From Kalaharituber pfeilii (taxonomy: Eukaryota > Ascomycota > Pezizomycetes > Pezizales > Pezizaceae): a DNA stretch of 64,000 nucleotides. The stretch lies in the NCBI GenBank assembly GCA_015179045.1, contig WHUZ01000009.1:372001-436000 (forward strand), written 5' to 3'. Both the position numbers and the translations under genes were made by a program. Numbering within the stretch: position 1 is the stretch's first letter; each line of letters begins with the position of its first letter. This document shows positions 45,113-57,325 of this stretch, in pieces. The notes beneath the pieces were generated by a model that saw only the letters and a program-made list of their open reading frames with translations, ran no database searches and was not told the DNA's origin.

Positions 45113-45814
45113 CTACTTCCTACATGACACAATAAAGAGAGAGAGAAAGAGAGGCAAAGTGGTGTGATGGTTCTTTGAATTGTGAGCAGTTTCGGCAATT
45201 TTGCTTTGGGTTAGTTTTGTAAACAGTGTAGCAAAGAACGGAGTCTCAAGATGTATCGTTTCCATATACCTAGAACTTTCCCATCTATGAAGGCGAGATT
45301 TCCTTTGTTGTATGTACATAATGCTCAGCGTTTTAGTACCTAGTACAATCGTAACCCCAGAAAAGGGTGCGGACTGTTTAGTAGCTAAGTTTCCAAACCC
45401 CAGTATCTGGATCAAATTTGTCCCTACCTCTCTCCACTGCAACACGACAGGTGAGGAGAAGGAAAAGTAAAGGAAAAGTAAGTCAAAAGGAGTATTTGGT
45501 TTTATTCCACATTTATTTGGATACAACAAAATCGAATACTTGACGATATAATATAATACCGTGTTCGGAAGGTCCACAGACAAAGCTGACATAAGTACGT
45601 AACGATAACCTGGAGGGATGAAATACCTAATCTGCAGTATCTTGCTGCAGTAAAATAAACCTTCCGGTATGTTAGGCGCCCCGCGCGTGGGATTACTGTA
45701 GCATCGACACCAGGTTCCGGTATACAATGGCCAAAGCACAATGAGATATGAGGGTAAGGAGGTGGTACTCGCATCGACCCAAGTGTCTTTACTGTCACCA
45801 CTGATTTTCGTCAT
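45113..45814 (-). other. Uninterrupted 233-codon frame of doubtful coding status
   Basis: Starts with ATG at 45814 and runs to a stop at 45113. The translation has no signal peptide, no motif and an irregular composition (LYTGTWCRCYSNPTRG, PPGYRYVLMSALSVD). It is long for chance in this composition, but nothing else supports it. Confidence 0.15.
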
Positions 45815-46860
45815 TCACTTTTCTTCTATTGTTCTATTAGTCGTCGTACATAGAATTTCCTTCATTGCGTCGAGCGGCTGTGAAACCAGCTTTCTCCCTC
45901 ATAACTCTCAAACCAGCAGATCCTTACTATCGCCACCTATTTTTTTTCTGTTTCTTTTTTCTCTTACCTCCGGCACTGAGCTGTCATCACGGATCCTCAA
46001 AAGCCGAACACAAACATGGCAGCCGTGATGTGTTCAACAATATAACAATGATGTACAAAAGTACAAAGCAATTGACCAAATAAAATAAAATAAAATAAAA
46101 TAAAAAGTAATCACAATAAATAGCATGAGCTGAAGTTGGTTCTCCACACCGAACCCGCATGTACCTGACAACCCAGATATTCCCACAACCCCCTTAACCC
46201 ACCAGTACTTTGCGGAATACCCAGACGCTCACTTCGATACTGAACTGCAGTGTACCCACAAGTTTTTAATTGCTAGTTATTTAAGGTGCACCCCCATTTC
46301 GCTTTGGAGTTCATAGCCCTACTGAGTCAGGGTTTCGTCCGCAGATCATGTTATTGACCTAGTGTGTCTGGAGCCCCCATGTGCCCACAACCCACTTGAT
46401 ACGCGGAATGAAGATGCCATTGATATAAGGTATATGAAAGCAATAAAGAATCGGATAAAACGAAAGCAATAGAAAATAAATTGAATCAAAAAACACACAC
46501 ATGGGAGTAGGCAATGCACCAAGGAATAATACTAGCTTACGTTATATGGGAAAAGACAGTTATGGTAGAGCGGCTGGTGGAGGGGTCGTCGTGGGGGCGC
46601 TGCTGAAGGGGCTGCAGAGAGGCAGTGGAAAAGTGGGACGGTGAGACTGGGTGGACGGGGGACGGAGGGACCGGCAACCGGGGAGGCCGGTGGAGGGGGG
46701 CGGAACGAGGGGAGTGGGAGGGACAGTGGGTACAAGAGGAAGAGAAGTTTTCTACATTCCGAACTGACCTAGAGCTTGGTGAAGTAGTTTGCCTATTGTC
46801 TCTAGTGATGGAGGTAACACAATAGGGCATGCAGTGGTATAGAATTGATTAACGACCCCG
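45815..46860. repeat. Duplicated spacer, copy at 45.8-46.9 kb
   Basis: TTTCGCTTTGGAGTTCATAG, GTCAGGGTTTCGTCCGCAGA and ATTGACCTAGTGTGTCTGGA correspond in order to sequences at about 53060-53140 (CTTCGCTTTGGAGTTAATAG..., CAGGCTTTCCTCAGCTGACC...) and 60860-60930. It is a diverged copy of the spacer that accompanies the ankyrin family. It includes an (AAATA)n microsatellite at about 46078-46106. Confidence 0.55.
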
Positions 46861-47392
46861 CCTCGATTCCGAGCTGGGGAAGATGGTTGTCCAGCATCTT
46901 GTCAAAGATAAAATGAAAAGTGGACTGTAAGCTCCGGTCCCATATGATTGTATTCTATTGGAACTCGCGCAATCTGTTTTTGATATTTGCGGCGCATGAA
47001 TTCTAATATTTTCACGTTGCCTCTGAAAGTCTGTGCCGACTTGTGCTAGTATAGAAAAAGACTATTTCATGTAGAGTACCTAGCCTCTATGGGAGGGATG
47101 GGTGCCAAGTCAGAATATAGCTTCCGGAAGCATCTGATAGCAGTTTCTGGTATAAAATCTATAATGTGGATAAGTAACTGCGACTCCTACTATGCGGCTC
47201 ACCTTATCGAACAAGAGTAAAGTAAGTTCAGCAGTCTCCCACTCCCAGGTTGTTCAACGGACAGACCGTATCGTGGGCTTTCATCAATTGTCCTTCGATC
47301 TCTGAGGCTAGCAGTTTAGCAGCGCAAATGTCTACACAACCCTGAATCGCATCACTAATATCAATTCTGATACAATCTAGGAAAACCTTCCC
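46861..47392. other. Gene-less stretch
   Basis: No gene recognised. The minus-strand frame at 47228-47479 is antisense to the start of the aldo-keto reductase remnant. Confidence 0.35.
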
Positions 47393-48282
47393 CTCAATAA
47401 AGGTGCTGCTATTCCCGCAGTGGGCCTTGGCACATGGCGGGCCGGACCAGGAGAAGTTGGCAAGGCCGTTGAATGGCATTGAGGCTTGGTTACAGGCACA
47501 TTGATAATTAAGCAGCTATGCAATCGTCAAATGTATGCTGCAACTAATTCTCGGAAGACCCTTGGAATATGGCAATGAGAAGGAGATCGGTGAGGGAATC
47601 CGTGCATTCGGGGTTCCTCGAGAGGAAATCTTCATTAGAACCAAGCTAGCCAATATCTGGCACAAGCGAGTTGAGGAGGGCCTCACCATCTCTTTAAATA
47701 ACCTCGGAGTCGACTACATTGACCTCTATCTCCTGCTTCACAACTCCCGAGGACATGAAGAAGGCCTATTATGACTGGCACTTCGTCAACACCTAGGCTG
47801 AAATGCAGGAACTCCCTTCTTCTGGCCGTGTGCGTGCCATTGGTGTGAGCAGCTTTAACATTAGGTACCTCGAGAGGCTGTTTTCGGCGCCTACTACCAC
47901 TATTGTACCTGCAGTGAACTAAGATTGAACTCCACCCCACCACCCCTCACCAAAGCTTGTGCAGTAGTGCATCTCCAAGGGCATCCACCCCTCCGGCTAT
48001 GCCCCTCTTGGTGCAACCAACTCTCCAATCTACAACAAGATGGTCCAGGACATTGCCGCCAAGTACGGAAAGTCTGTTCCGCAAGTCCTCCTTGCCTGGG
48101 CCATACAGCCCGGCTGGAGCGTGCTGCCGAAGAGTACCAATGAATCGAGGATCGCAGCTAACCTGAATGGATTGAAGGGATGGGAGTTAGAGGAGGAAGA
48201 CCTTAAGAAACTGTCTAGTATTCCGGACAGATTTAAGGCCTTTACTGATGGGTGGTTGCAAGGTGTGGTTCGGTGGGGATGA
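47393..48282 (+). pseudogene. Aldo-keto reductase pseudogene
   Basis: Pieces of a typical aldo-keto reductase appear in order across three frames. They are AAIPAVGLGTWRAGPGEVGK (about 47402-47465), LRLGYRHIDN (about 47482-47511, the HID region), EKEIGEGIRAFGVPREEIFI and RTKLANIWH, NNLGVDYIDLYLLLH (47698-47742), GRVRAIGVSSFN (about 47824-47860), IELHPT, and the C-terminal YGKSVPQVLLAWAIQPGWSV with LPKSTNESRIAANL to the stop at 48282. Interruptions include a TAG at 47794-47796 where Trp is expected, a one-base shift near 47920 (AACTAAGATTGAACTCC) and disruption around the catalytic Tyr region (about 47510-47570). It is therefore a decayed NAD(P)H-dependent aldehyde or ketone reductase. Confidence 0.8.
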
Positions 48283-48762
48283 CGAGTAAATTTGTTCCAT
48301 TATAAAGGCATGTACTCGATGAATACTAGTTACATATAGCCGGCGCCAGAGAAAAAAAACTCTATTCCTACATGTAGAAAATACGTAGCGCTTTATCTTC
48401 GCGCAAGTCTGGTTGATTTTCCGTAACCGGACTAGATTTTTGGGGACTTGTTTGGGATCCCTTCTGGGCCTTCGTTGCCAAGTACCCAAATTGGGCAGTA
48501 GCCCATTGCGTCAAATCGATCGCCCACATGGAGTGCTGAGGGCGTGACATATTCATCAGCGCCCCTCCCTTGGCGCCACTTAGAAGTTGAAAGAACATCA
48601 AGAACGTGTCATCAACTGCACTTATTTTGTTCTCCGAAGTGTCCGCTCTTGAGCTTCTTCTGAATTTCTTCTACGGGCACCGCTAGCCTTCCATCTTTAG
48701 CTCGCCTACTCAACAAATATATCCCCATCAATACCAATACCCTATCATATACGTCATATACC
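48283..48762. other. Gene-less spacer with a micro-element-like hairpin
   Basis: Holds AGTCTGGTT ... AACCGGACT at 48407-48433 and the promoter of the RidA gene. Confidence 0.4.
48406..48434. repeat. Micro-element-related inverted repeat
   Basis: AGTCTGGTT and AACCGGACT form an imperfect 9-bp inverted repeat around GATTTTCCGT. The reverse strand (TAGTCCGGTTACGGAAAA) matches the unit at 36327-36345 (TAGTCTGGTTACGGAAAG). Confidence 0.5.
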
Positions 48763-49261
48763 ATGTCCACCTCTCAGTCCTCGCAAAAAACTGTCGTTAA
48801 CACCACATCCGCCCCGTCTCCATTCCCCGGCATCTTCAACCAGGCTATCGTACACAACGGGCTCGTATACAGCTCTGGCTGTATCGGGATCGACCCTGCC
48901 ACAAACGCGCTCGTGGGACCGGGCATTGGGGAGCGCACAACGCAGGCACTTAAGAACCTGCAGGCGGTGCTGGAGGCAGCCGGGAGCGGGCTGGATAAGG
49001 TGGTGAAAGCGACCGTGTATATTACCGACATCAACAATTTCGCGACGGTGAATAATGCATGGAGGGAGGTTTTCAAGGGATTGGAGGTGCCGGTGAGTTA
49101 AATGTGCTCTTTGTGGTGAAAAGTTGTGTAGAGTTGATTTGGAGATGGGTTCGCTAATGATGCATGATATTGGGGCATATATGTAGGCACGAACGTGTGT
49201 CGCAGTGCACCAGCTCGCGTTGCGGACGGACATTGAGATTGAGTGTATTGCGCATTTGTGA
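48763..49261 (+). CDS. RidA/YjgF/YER057c/UK114 family enamine-imine deaminase
   Basis: Two exons, 48763-49092 and 49187-49261 (donor GTGAGT, acceptor TGTAG), encode 134 aa, the usual RidA length. Visible family features are PFPGIFNQAIVHNGLVYSSG, GDP-like GIDPATN, TTQALKNLQAVLEAAGSGLD, KVVKATVYITDINNFATVN, and after the intron ARTCVAVHQLALRTDIEIEC. ART with the conserved Arg and IE.E are the signature residues of the active pocket between trimer subunits. It hydrolyses reactive 2-aminoacrylate-type enamines/imines made by PLP enzymes, protecting metabolism; cytosolic or mitochondrial. No clear targeting peptide was seen. Intact. Confidence 0.92.
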
Positions 49262-51841
49262 CTAGCTGCGATACAAGTTAATATTGGAAGCAACAATCAA
49301 ATCAATGCATTATAATACATTACTCGAGTCCTTTCGAATTCCTGCATTTAGTATTATATGCTTAATTTTCTCATCGTGGACTTGTGAACCTTCGTTGGTC
49401 ATATACATTGGAATTTCCTACGCTGAGAAACCCCCTTTATATCCAAATTCATGTGAACCGCATTCAGACTTTCCTCCCCACCTTCCACATACCCACTTAC
49501 CACATACAACTCTGCATTCCTTCCCCTCATAACCTCCACTTTCCTACCTCCTCCTAACACCTACTTTACCACTTCGTTAACTCCTGCTTCCCCCGTGTAT
49601 TCCAACCGTAATCAAACCATTCAATGCCCCTTACCACTTCTCTCTAGTCCCCAGTCATCAATGCAGGCAATTGCACATCACACGTATGCGTTACATACTG
49701 TACCGCAGAAACTAACTTGAACTCAACCTCCGCTCCCCCTTGCCTCCGCCTGCTGCATTTTTTGGAACTTGCTTGCATTGCAGCGCTGGGCAGGATATGG
49801 CGCGTGAATTGAAGGGGTATCATATGGGTGCCAATATGAGGTTGATACCCAGGAAAAGCCGAGTTGTGAGGATTGTAAATGTAAATGAGTGCGGGTTGCG
49901 ATGGTGTATGGGGATTAAGGCTGTAAGTGCTAGGTTGTGGGTTATGGGGACATTGGGGAGAGGCGTAGGAATAGGAGCTATTTGGTACATACAGCACTAC
50001 GGCTGGGTATACATACGTATCTGCTGGACCGCTGGTGTTCTGCCAGGCCTACGGCGGGCATTAAGTGGTGCATAGAGCTACTTCGTATGCTACACTGTTC
50101 GACGGGCTGCTCATGAATGGATTATTTAACTAGCCAATGCGTGATATACTGTTTGACAGGTTATTTACAGCAGTTAGTGATACTAGTACTAGCCATATTT
50201 ACTAACTATCGCCAATTGACCAATGAGTGCCATATAGGCATGTACTTTGCCGTATTGGCATTCCCAAACAAGGTATCTATGAAGCCTAAGATACGGAGTA
50301 CTCAGGACATCAATAGTGTCTGCGGCAAGGTCTCGTTGACACAGAATAGGGGCATGCTGATATGAAATTGAAGGTACTTCTTTAAGCTTCCGGGGATGAG
50401 TATGTCGCCTCGGTAGGGCACTGTGAGAAGAAATCACGATTTAAGTGTGGGTTACTAAACTACTGGATTTCCTCTGCTGAGTCGTGCCAACAAGACCACT
50501 ACAGGAATTGTCCGTCTCCTATTCTACTCCCCAACCTCCAGCTTCTCCTCCTCCTTCCTATCCGAGTAGTCGCCATCATCCTCTTTCCTCCTAATTTAGG
50601 GACCCAGTCCCCAGCTTTTTTTTTACGCCGCCTCCTTTCCTATATTCGTAAACTAACAAGAAGCAAAAAGTATCATCAAATACAGGAAAAGCGGCACCCC
50701 ACAGTAACGTCGTACCATTTTCTAGGAGAGAAAGAATTATAGCCGAAGCTTTTTAGGTTGACAGGCTGGCGTAAGTACTTGATGATATGCCTGAAAACTG
50801 AATCTAATTTCAACACTGCTTTACACCCTCAAACCTCCGGTCCTTGCGTTCTCATCCGAAGCAGTACCGGCGGTTGCTGCAGTTCTATGGCGTGGGCGAT
50901 TGAAACGACATTCCGGGACATTACAGAGCCTAGTTTGCGATGTCTAAAATCTCATGCGTTGATATGAGGATAAGGGGTGACGCTCCCTTCGACGCAATTC
51001 TTTTTTACACATGATTTATTCCTCCCAGATGTTCTGTGTTTTGCGTGAGCAATAGCAAGCAGCAGAGAGTTGATTCTACTCGTCGGCTACCTACTCATTC
51101 ACCCTACTTGTTTCTCCCTGCGGCAGAGGAGTATTGTGTAGAGTAGCTATGAAAAGTGTTCCTCCAGCCCGCACATATAGTCCTAGGTATACTTTTTACC
51201 GGATAAGTGATTTACCACTACGCGGTGCCAGCTACTAACTCAAGTTTTGACCGAGACTGCGCATAGTAGTAGCAGATGGTTTAAGACTTGCCTATGAATT
51301 TACATCTTCGCAACATTTAGGGGCACATGGAGATGTATCTATGTTGATGCATTAGTTCCGTGACTAGCCTTAGTTGCTATTCGTCAGCGTTGAATTTATT
51401 AAGCACAGTACGCACAACGTCCCCGGATTTCTTGTTCTTGGCGTCAAAGAGAGACCTATAAAGGATTCCATTTTTGTGTTATCGTGAACTTTATTTAAGA
51501 TTAGACTCGTGCAGTGTCAGGTACCTACCTAATCAAGTAGTGACTACTGTTTTCAGAATCGTGAACTGCTGGATTGAGGTGGTTAATTAGTTGTTAGTCA
51601 GCAGAACTAGAATGCGATTGCAAGCACATTCACTAGACGCTCCAAGCGGTACTCTATCTATGCATAATAACGGCATTCAGAAGTTTTAGCCGGTTAAACC
51701 GCTTTATTTTCGCGTTTTTTCGCGAAATAAGTTCGGGTCGGATTTTTGTGACAACTGCATATATGTGATGGGTATTGCAGATTTGTTATTGTTTTACGTC
51801 CCCGACGGTGCATGGCTATTGCACTTTTTCCGGGACTACGC
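49262..51841. other. Gene-less stretch; second half contains spacer-like repeats
   Basis: No supported gene on either strand. From about 51006 (ACATGATTTATTCCTCCCAG...) and again at about 51540-51660 (GTGACTACTGTTTTCAGAAT...) it resembles the spacer sequences at 52.7-53.8 and 60.4-61.5 kb, so this is another diverged spacer copy. Confidence 0.45.
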
Positions 51842-52260
51842 GTGGCGAGCTTCCATTGAGGGCTGGGCACCACTGAACATCGCAGCTAAAAATGGGCATG
51901 ACACGGTAGTGAAGCTGCTGTCGGCAGGTGGCAGGTTTGACGTCAATAAACCTTCTATTGAGGGCTGGACACCACTGAACATCGCAGCTAAAAATGGGCA
52001 TGACACGGTAGTTGAAGCTGCTGCTGGCAGATGGCAGGGTCGATGTCAATATGGCTACAACTGAATATGGCTGGACACCACTGAACGCCGCAGCTGACAA
52101 AGGGCATGAGAACGTCATTGAGCTGCTTCTTGCAAATGACAAAGTCGACATCACGAAGGTCAATTCTGCTTCCAAGACTGCTCTGCACTTGGCCGCTGAG
52201 CATCGGCACATTGAAATTGTGGCGATGTTATGTTCCAAGCTTGAAAATAATAAGACATAA
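51842..52260 (+). pseudogene. Ankyrin-repeat fragment of the family, frameshifted
   Basis: Four to five repeats without the N-terminal domain. Two are nearly identical (GWAPLNIAAKNGHDTVVKLL and GWTPLNIAAKNGHDTVVE), a 102-bp tandem duplication. An extra T in GTAGTTGAAGCTG near 52015 shifts the frame, after which LLLADGRVDVNMATTEYGWT and the terminal type A repeat (SKTALHLAAEHRHIEIVAML) follow to a TAA at 52258-52260. The sequence before 51842 is unrelated. This is the 3' remnant of a type A family member. Confidence 0.8.
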
Positions 52261-55200
52261 CTGGTGCTCGTCTCTGTCCATGGGTGTATCTCTGTGTTGA
52301 TCCACTTAACTCCAATCATTCTTCATTTCATTTCTATTGGCAAGGTAATTGTGAGAGGGTGGCCGTTTTGTTGGGCTTATATATATTCTTCGGGATACAA
52401 GGATTTCAGTTAAAACCTTGGATCTTGTGCCTTTTTTGTGCGTGTATGCATCAATTGTTTGTCACTCAAAAGTCCAAAATTATTTCTCTTGTGTATGTCG
52501 GTAATATTCTAGTTGGAAAAAGTCTGGTCTTCATTGAAGCGGGTGATCGTGGGCTACGGAATCTAAGTTGCGCACTTTTCCTAACCCCCGCAGAGGTGAT
52601 AACACGGTTCAGATGGTGCTCTCCTCCCCCCCTGAGCATCACAGACATTCTTGGACATCACTCGTTTTGTTATACGCACTCCTACGGATGAAAAGACAAA
52701 GAAACGTTCGTGGGGAAGCTTTCCATTGGCTACATATGATTTAATCTTCAACTGTTCTGTGTTTTATACATGCAATAACCAGCAACTGAGATCTATTTCT
52801 CCTCTTGGCCTTCTAGTAGAGGGTGCATTGTTTTGAGCTGCTGTGAAAACAGTTCGTTTCCTCGTACTGCTCACATCATCATATTCACACTTTTCCCACC
52901 TCTTTCTGTTTCGCTTCTCTTACTTGCGCCAAACCCCATACACAAACAAATCAGCCATGGGTGAACAAAGAAACAATGCCACACCGAACCCGGTGTACCC
53001 ACAATCCCCATACCCACAAGTTGCTTGCTTTTTTACAAAGAAAAGCCAGCGCTGCACTTCGCTTTGGAGTTAATAGCGCAACTCAACCAGGCTTTCCTCA
53101 GCTGACCATAATATAGACCTGGTCCGTCTGAGGTCCCATGTACCCTAAGTAATAGTCACAATGCAGATGCCATTGCTGTAGACTCCCAGATGCTAGCCAA
53201 CAGCTATAAGGAAAAGGAATAACCTACTGATCAAACAGAACAATACAAAAATCAAAACAAAAAGTAAGCGAAGATAGAAGGAGTCAGTCAACCTACCAAT
53301 TAATAATTTGCATGATCTAGGAAAAAGCAGCTGTGCGAGGCACTGCCTAAAGTGCTGTGGAACGAGCGATTGGACGGGCGATTGAGCGGAGGTGGGAGGG
53401 GGGAGAGGATGGTGAACGTGTGAATGAGAGGTACCTGACACTGCACGTGTCAAGAGTGGTTAGTCGAGTAGCGCCTGCTCGATTGAGTACTAATTGCTGG
53501 ATTGAGTAGTGACTGCTAGATTAGTGGTTAGTTAGTGGTTAGTCAGCTGAACTAGGTGTCGATGTGCTCGAGAGCTTGGAGAATGCTTGCAGTAACCACT
53601 AAGTAGCAGTACTCTGTTGACAGCGTGTCTCCATACCCGCTTGAAGCTGGGTTCTAAATCTAGCTCACCATGCATGGCGAACGAGCCAGCGCCAACGCCC
53701 AGACCTGCGCTTCGTTCTATTGATTGCAACGCTCACATCAACCTTTAGTAGCTATAGACAACTCCTACCACCTCCTGTCACCGTTCCTGCCCCTGCTCTT
53801 GCTACCGAGACTCTTGACTGTATGGTGATGTGCATCAATAAGGGACCGAAATTATGGGCTTAAAGTTGAGACTCTTCCTTGTCACCCAACCAGATCTGAT
53901 TGAAGTGTAAACCCCATAGATAAGTACTATTTCGTCTGCTCTACAACTTGATGATATCCAATTTAAAAAATATGAAGGCGTTGTTGAGTTATAGGGTTTT
54001 GAAAACCTTATACTTTGTATGAGAAGCCCTTGAAATGTAATACGCCAAAATAGCCAAGAATTTCGAATTAGTACTAATGTAAGTCAAATTCTAACTAAAT
54101 AAGGAAATGATCTACTTAATCCTTGCTTACGTACCATCTAGAGATATGCTCGCAAACATCTATAAAAAAAAAAGCGATTAATGATGATATCAGAAATATG
54201 TGACAGACCTATAGACCATGTTGATATCTGAGCTCAATAGCAGAAAAGTCCATGTCTATTATATTTTCATCAACTCCTGATAAACATTTGTTGCCATCCT
54301 CAAATCATGAATCTCCTGTGCATCACGTTGTTCCTCCTCTTCTTGATCTGACTCAAAATTATCTTCCAAAGATTCTTCACTTTTGCTAAATACAATGGAA
54401 GTATCCACTTCCACCGTAACTGATATTTTTTACTTCCTGCTAGCGGCAGTGCGCAGGCAAGCTCTTCACTTAGTAGGACGAGGCATTTGGCATAGATGAG
54501 GCCAACATGTTCTACAGAACTAGCCTCTCCATAGAGAACGAGTAAGTAGAATATGCTCACTCTTAGGAACTTCACTCAAGTTGTCCAATGGCAAAAAACA
54601 GGTTCGTTATAGGGATATATGGTACTGAATTTGCGAAGTTGTGGGCTCAGGGGCGAGCAGGCGACAACAGTACAAGGGGAACAAGACAATTTTTGTCATA
54701 TTAGTCAGCAAGCGGGCGAATGTAACAACTGGTCCCTTGTTGATGCACATCACCATATATAAATATTCTGCATACTCCGAGCTTCCGGAAGACATGGGGA
54801 GTTTCAGTACTCAAATCAACTGGAATGGGTTTGGTTGCCGCCAAGTAAACACACAGTGATAGTGCTGCTAGAGGCCATTTCTGAATTCAACACTGGCCTA
54901 TAGAATGTTGATAGTTGTCTATACCCAGCTGCAGCCATTTCGCATAATTGTTTGCAATATCGTAGTCAGCCTTCTTGAAGCCACCACTTTTGAGCACTAG
55001 CCAAAAGTCGAGACGATGGGCTAGCTACTTCATAGGAGGAAAGCTGGGGTGACGCGAAACAACAGATCGTATCAATCATGGTAGCGAATATGGTAAGATT
55101 ACTAGCTGCAGAGCATATGCTTTATGATAGTTCATTTTATAAGCCTTCCTCATTATGAGAGTTTGAGGTTCCAACGCCACCTAGGAAGTGCTTCACAATA

Positions 55201-55288
55201 AACTAGCCTTTCCCTACAGGACTACAGCTAAGTCAAACTGTCTTCACAAGAATCCGCTTGACCTATACGTACACCTAGTTCATAAGCG
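52261..55288. repeat. Duplicated spacer between ankyrin family members
   Basis: About 52.7-53.8 kb matches 60.4-61.8 kb in order: TTTAATCTTCAACTGTTCTG, CAACTCAACCAGGCTTTCCT, GACCATAATATAGACCTGGT, AACGAGCGATTGGACGGGCG, GATGGTGAACGTGTGAATGA and ACCATGCATGGCGAACGAGC. At 54640-54830 a segment (ATATTCTGCATACTCCGAGC) recurs near 61768. No gene was found. An AT-rich tract lies at about 53940-54250. Confidence 0.6.
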
Positions 55289-56690
55289 ATGGCCAGTCCG
55301 TTGTCTATAGTCGCTTCAGTTAACGGTTTCACCTCAATCTTAGCATAGATACTAAGTATGCTGAAGGATCTCTATGAGTGCAGCATACGAGCGACGCAGG
55401 CACCAGAATCCATCAGTCACCTAATGGAAGAAGTGCAAGGTACGAATGTCATCTTCTGCAAGGTTCAGTTATTTATTGCTGGGACAACTAAGATTCCCAA
55501 CCAAAGCAGATTAAAAATGTTATCTATTCATCATCTTGTCACAACTTTGAGAGGATGTGTTTTGATTGCTTCCAATCTGGATAAGAACTTTAGTGAGGTG
55601 GTGACAACTCGTGACCCCAGCGGCATACAGCTCCCAGCAAATAAAGCAAGTCTTTCTTTGAGAGAATTAAATAGACACTGTGAAAGGAACCAAAAGTTGG
55701 GTTTGAACTTGATGTTGGGGATTACTCAGTGGTAGGTCCAGAGTCTACAGCATTAATTCTATCGTGTTTTCTTGGGAGCGATGCACAAAAGCTGTTATCT
55801 TGTATAGCCATACCATAGCAGAGGCTTTCGAGAACCATGAGAGATTGCTTGAATTAGTAGTCAAATGTTTGAATCCAATCAAGCAATCTCAATCCAGTTG
55901 CATGAACTTATCAGCCATCATGACCCTGCAATGAGTCATGAAATCGAATTTTGAAAAGCTGATAATCAACCTAAGGATGCAACTAGACTGCCTCCGAAAG
56001 ACGATTTCAAGATACCATTATCCACAATTACGGATGACCGGGTCCCCGGTGGCAATGATGATGCTGCACCATTCAGAACAGCACCGACATCTCGTCGCTC
56101 ATTCTCCTTGTGGTCCATGTGGTCCATGTGCCCTATGCAATTAGTGCTGCCATGCTACATGGACGAACTCAGAAACTCAAGGCCTTATAAGCGAATCCAG
56201 AGGTGGGGCATAAGTGACGATTCTTCCACCATATTCTCTAGAGCAACTCCACAAGAGGTTGTAGCTGGCCAATGCTATCAGACATGACCCTGGGTAATTT
56301 TGACAAGAGTTCGGAGATCTCGGTAGTTGTGCTGCCTATTTGCTTATCTGATCTCTGGGACTCACAGCCCTATCAGGTTTCGCTTCATTCTGCTGGTGGT
56401 CGCTACAAATCACGCCGAGAATCAAAATGGTTTTCTCCTCATCCGCTATGCCATTCGTCAAGGGAGCGAGAATGTTGTTCGAAATCTACTTGTTTCGGGA
56501 ACAGATATAGTTGAAAGGGATTCAAAAGGCCTAACATCACTCGCTCAGGTTGCATATAAGTGCCATGAAGGCATCCGCAAATTACGAAAGAGTACCGTAC
56601 CGTATGGAACTGGGCGGTCATCGTTTTCGCGAGGCGATATATTTTTGGTCACAACTTTCGTCTGAAGAGCAGGCCGGAAAACTCCTCCAC
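55289..56690 (+). pseudogene. HeLo-like/ankyrin family pseudogene copy 3
   Basis: The start codon is preserved at 55289, but codon 20 is TAG (55346-55348) where the intact paralogue has AAG. The frame then continues LKDLYECSIRATQAPESISH through NKASLSLRELNRHCERNQKL to 55735, with the same GTAGGT donor position. The second exon is broken into several frames. The linker LPICLSDLWDSQPYQVSLHS is at about 56330-56390, and repeat-like SENVVRNLLVSGTDIVERDS at about 56465-56530. It carries the type B tail near 56750-56800. Clearly dead. Confidence 0.8.
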
Positions 56691-57325
56691 AGGGGACTGG
56701 GACATGTTATTTTCTAATAGGAACCCTAGGGGATTGCTTTCTAATTTACAACTTGCTGGCTATTTCCGTCGTCTTCGTATTATGTGACTATAATGTATCT
56801 CGTTTTTCTTCTCACAGCGCGCTTGTTGTCCTGTTTTCCTAGGGGAATATTGTGTCGTAGTAGTATATATGGACAGGGTTGGCTTAAGCTTAAGCCCCGT
56901 GTATCCACCAATTGATCACAGGAAAGATGCCAGTGGTATGAAACTTCAAACTGTTTGGTTGCTGCGAACTGAACTATAATGATATTGATAGTAATCATAA
57001 ATGCGACCAAGAGGTTATCTGGAGTTATTTGCAATTTTCATACCGCAACCTTTCAGTCGTACTCGGCGCTTTTTACGGCTGGCCAAAACTGAGACAATAG
57101 CTGACTAGCTACCAATGGGGGTGTGAGGCGAAGCAATCCTATAAGCCATTCTCAGAGGCTTGAGGTTCACAATAAAATAAACACTGTTACCTCTAGGAAT
57201 TGCTTCACACCAATTCAGCCTCCCATTGCCGCACCATAGTTTCATCAGTTCTCTGCAAGACTAAATCACATTCCCTCCACAACATCTACTTGGCTACTCT
57301 CTATACCCAACATATACCAGCAACA
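56691..57325. promoter_or_regulatory. Upstream region of the intact HeLo-like/ankyrin gene
   Basis: Contains the tail of pseudogene copy 3 and then the leader shared by the family (AGGAATTGCTTCACACCA at about 57197, GCCTCCCATTGCCGCACC at about 57220). The leader is conserved in the 62.2-62.4 kb copy and partly at 38.0 kb. The A/C-rich ACCAGCAACAATGTCC gives a good start context. Confidence 0.5.

Noticed and set aside
45113..45814. A 233-codon minus-strand open frame as a gene
   Set aside because: No motif, signal, conserved pattern or splice context; composition looks non-coding. Kept only as a low-confidence entry.
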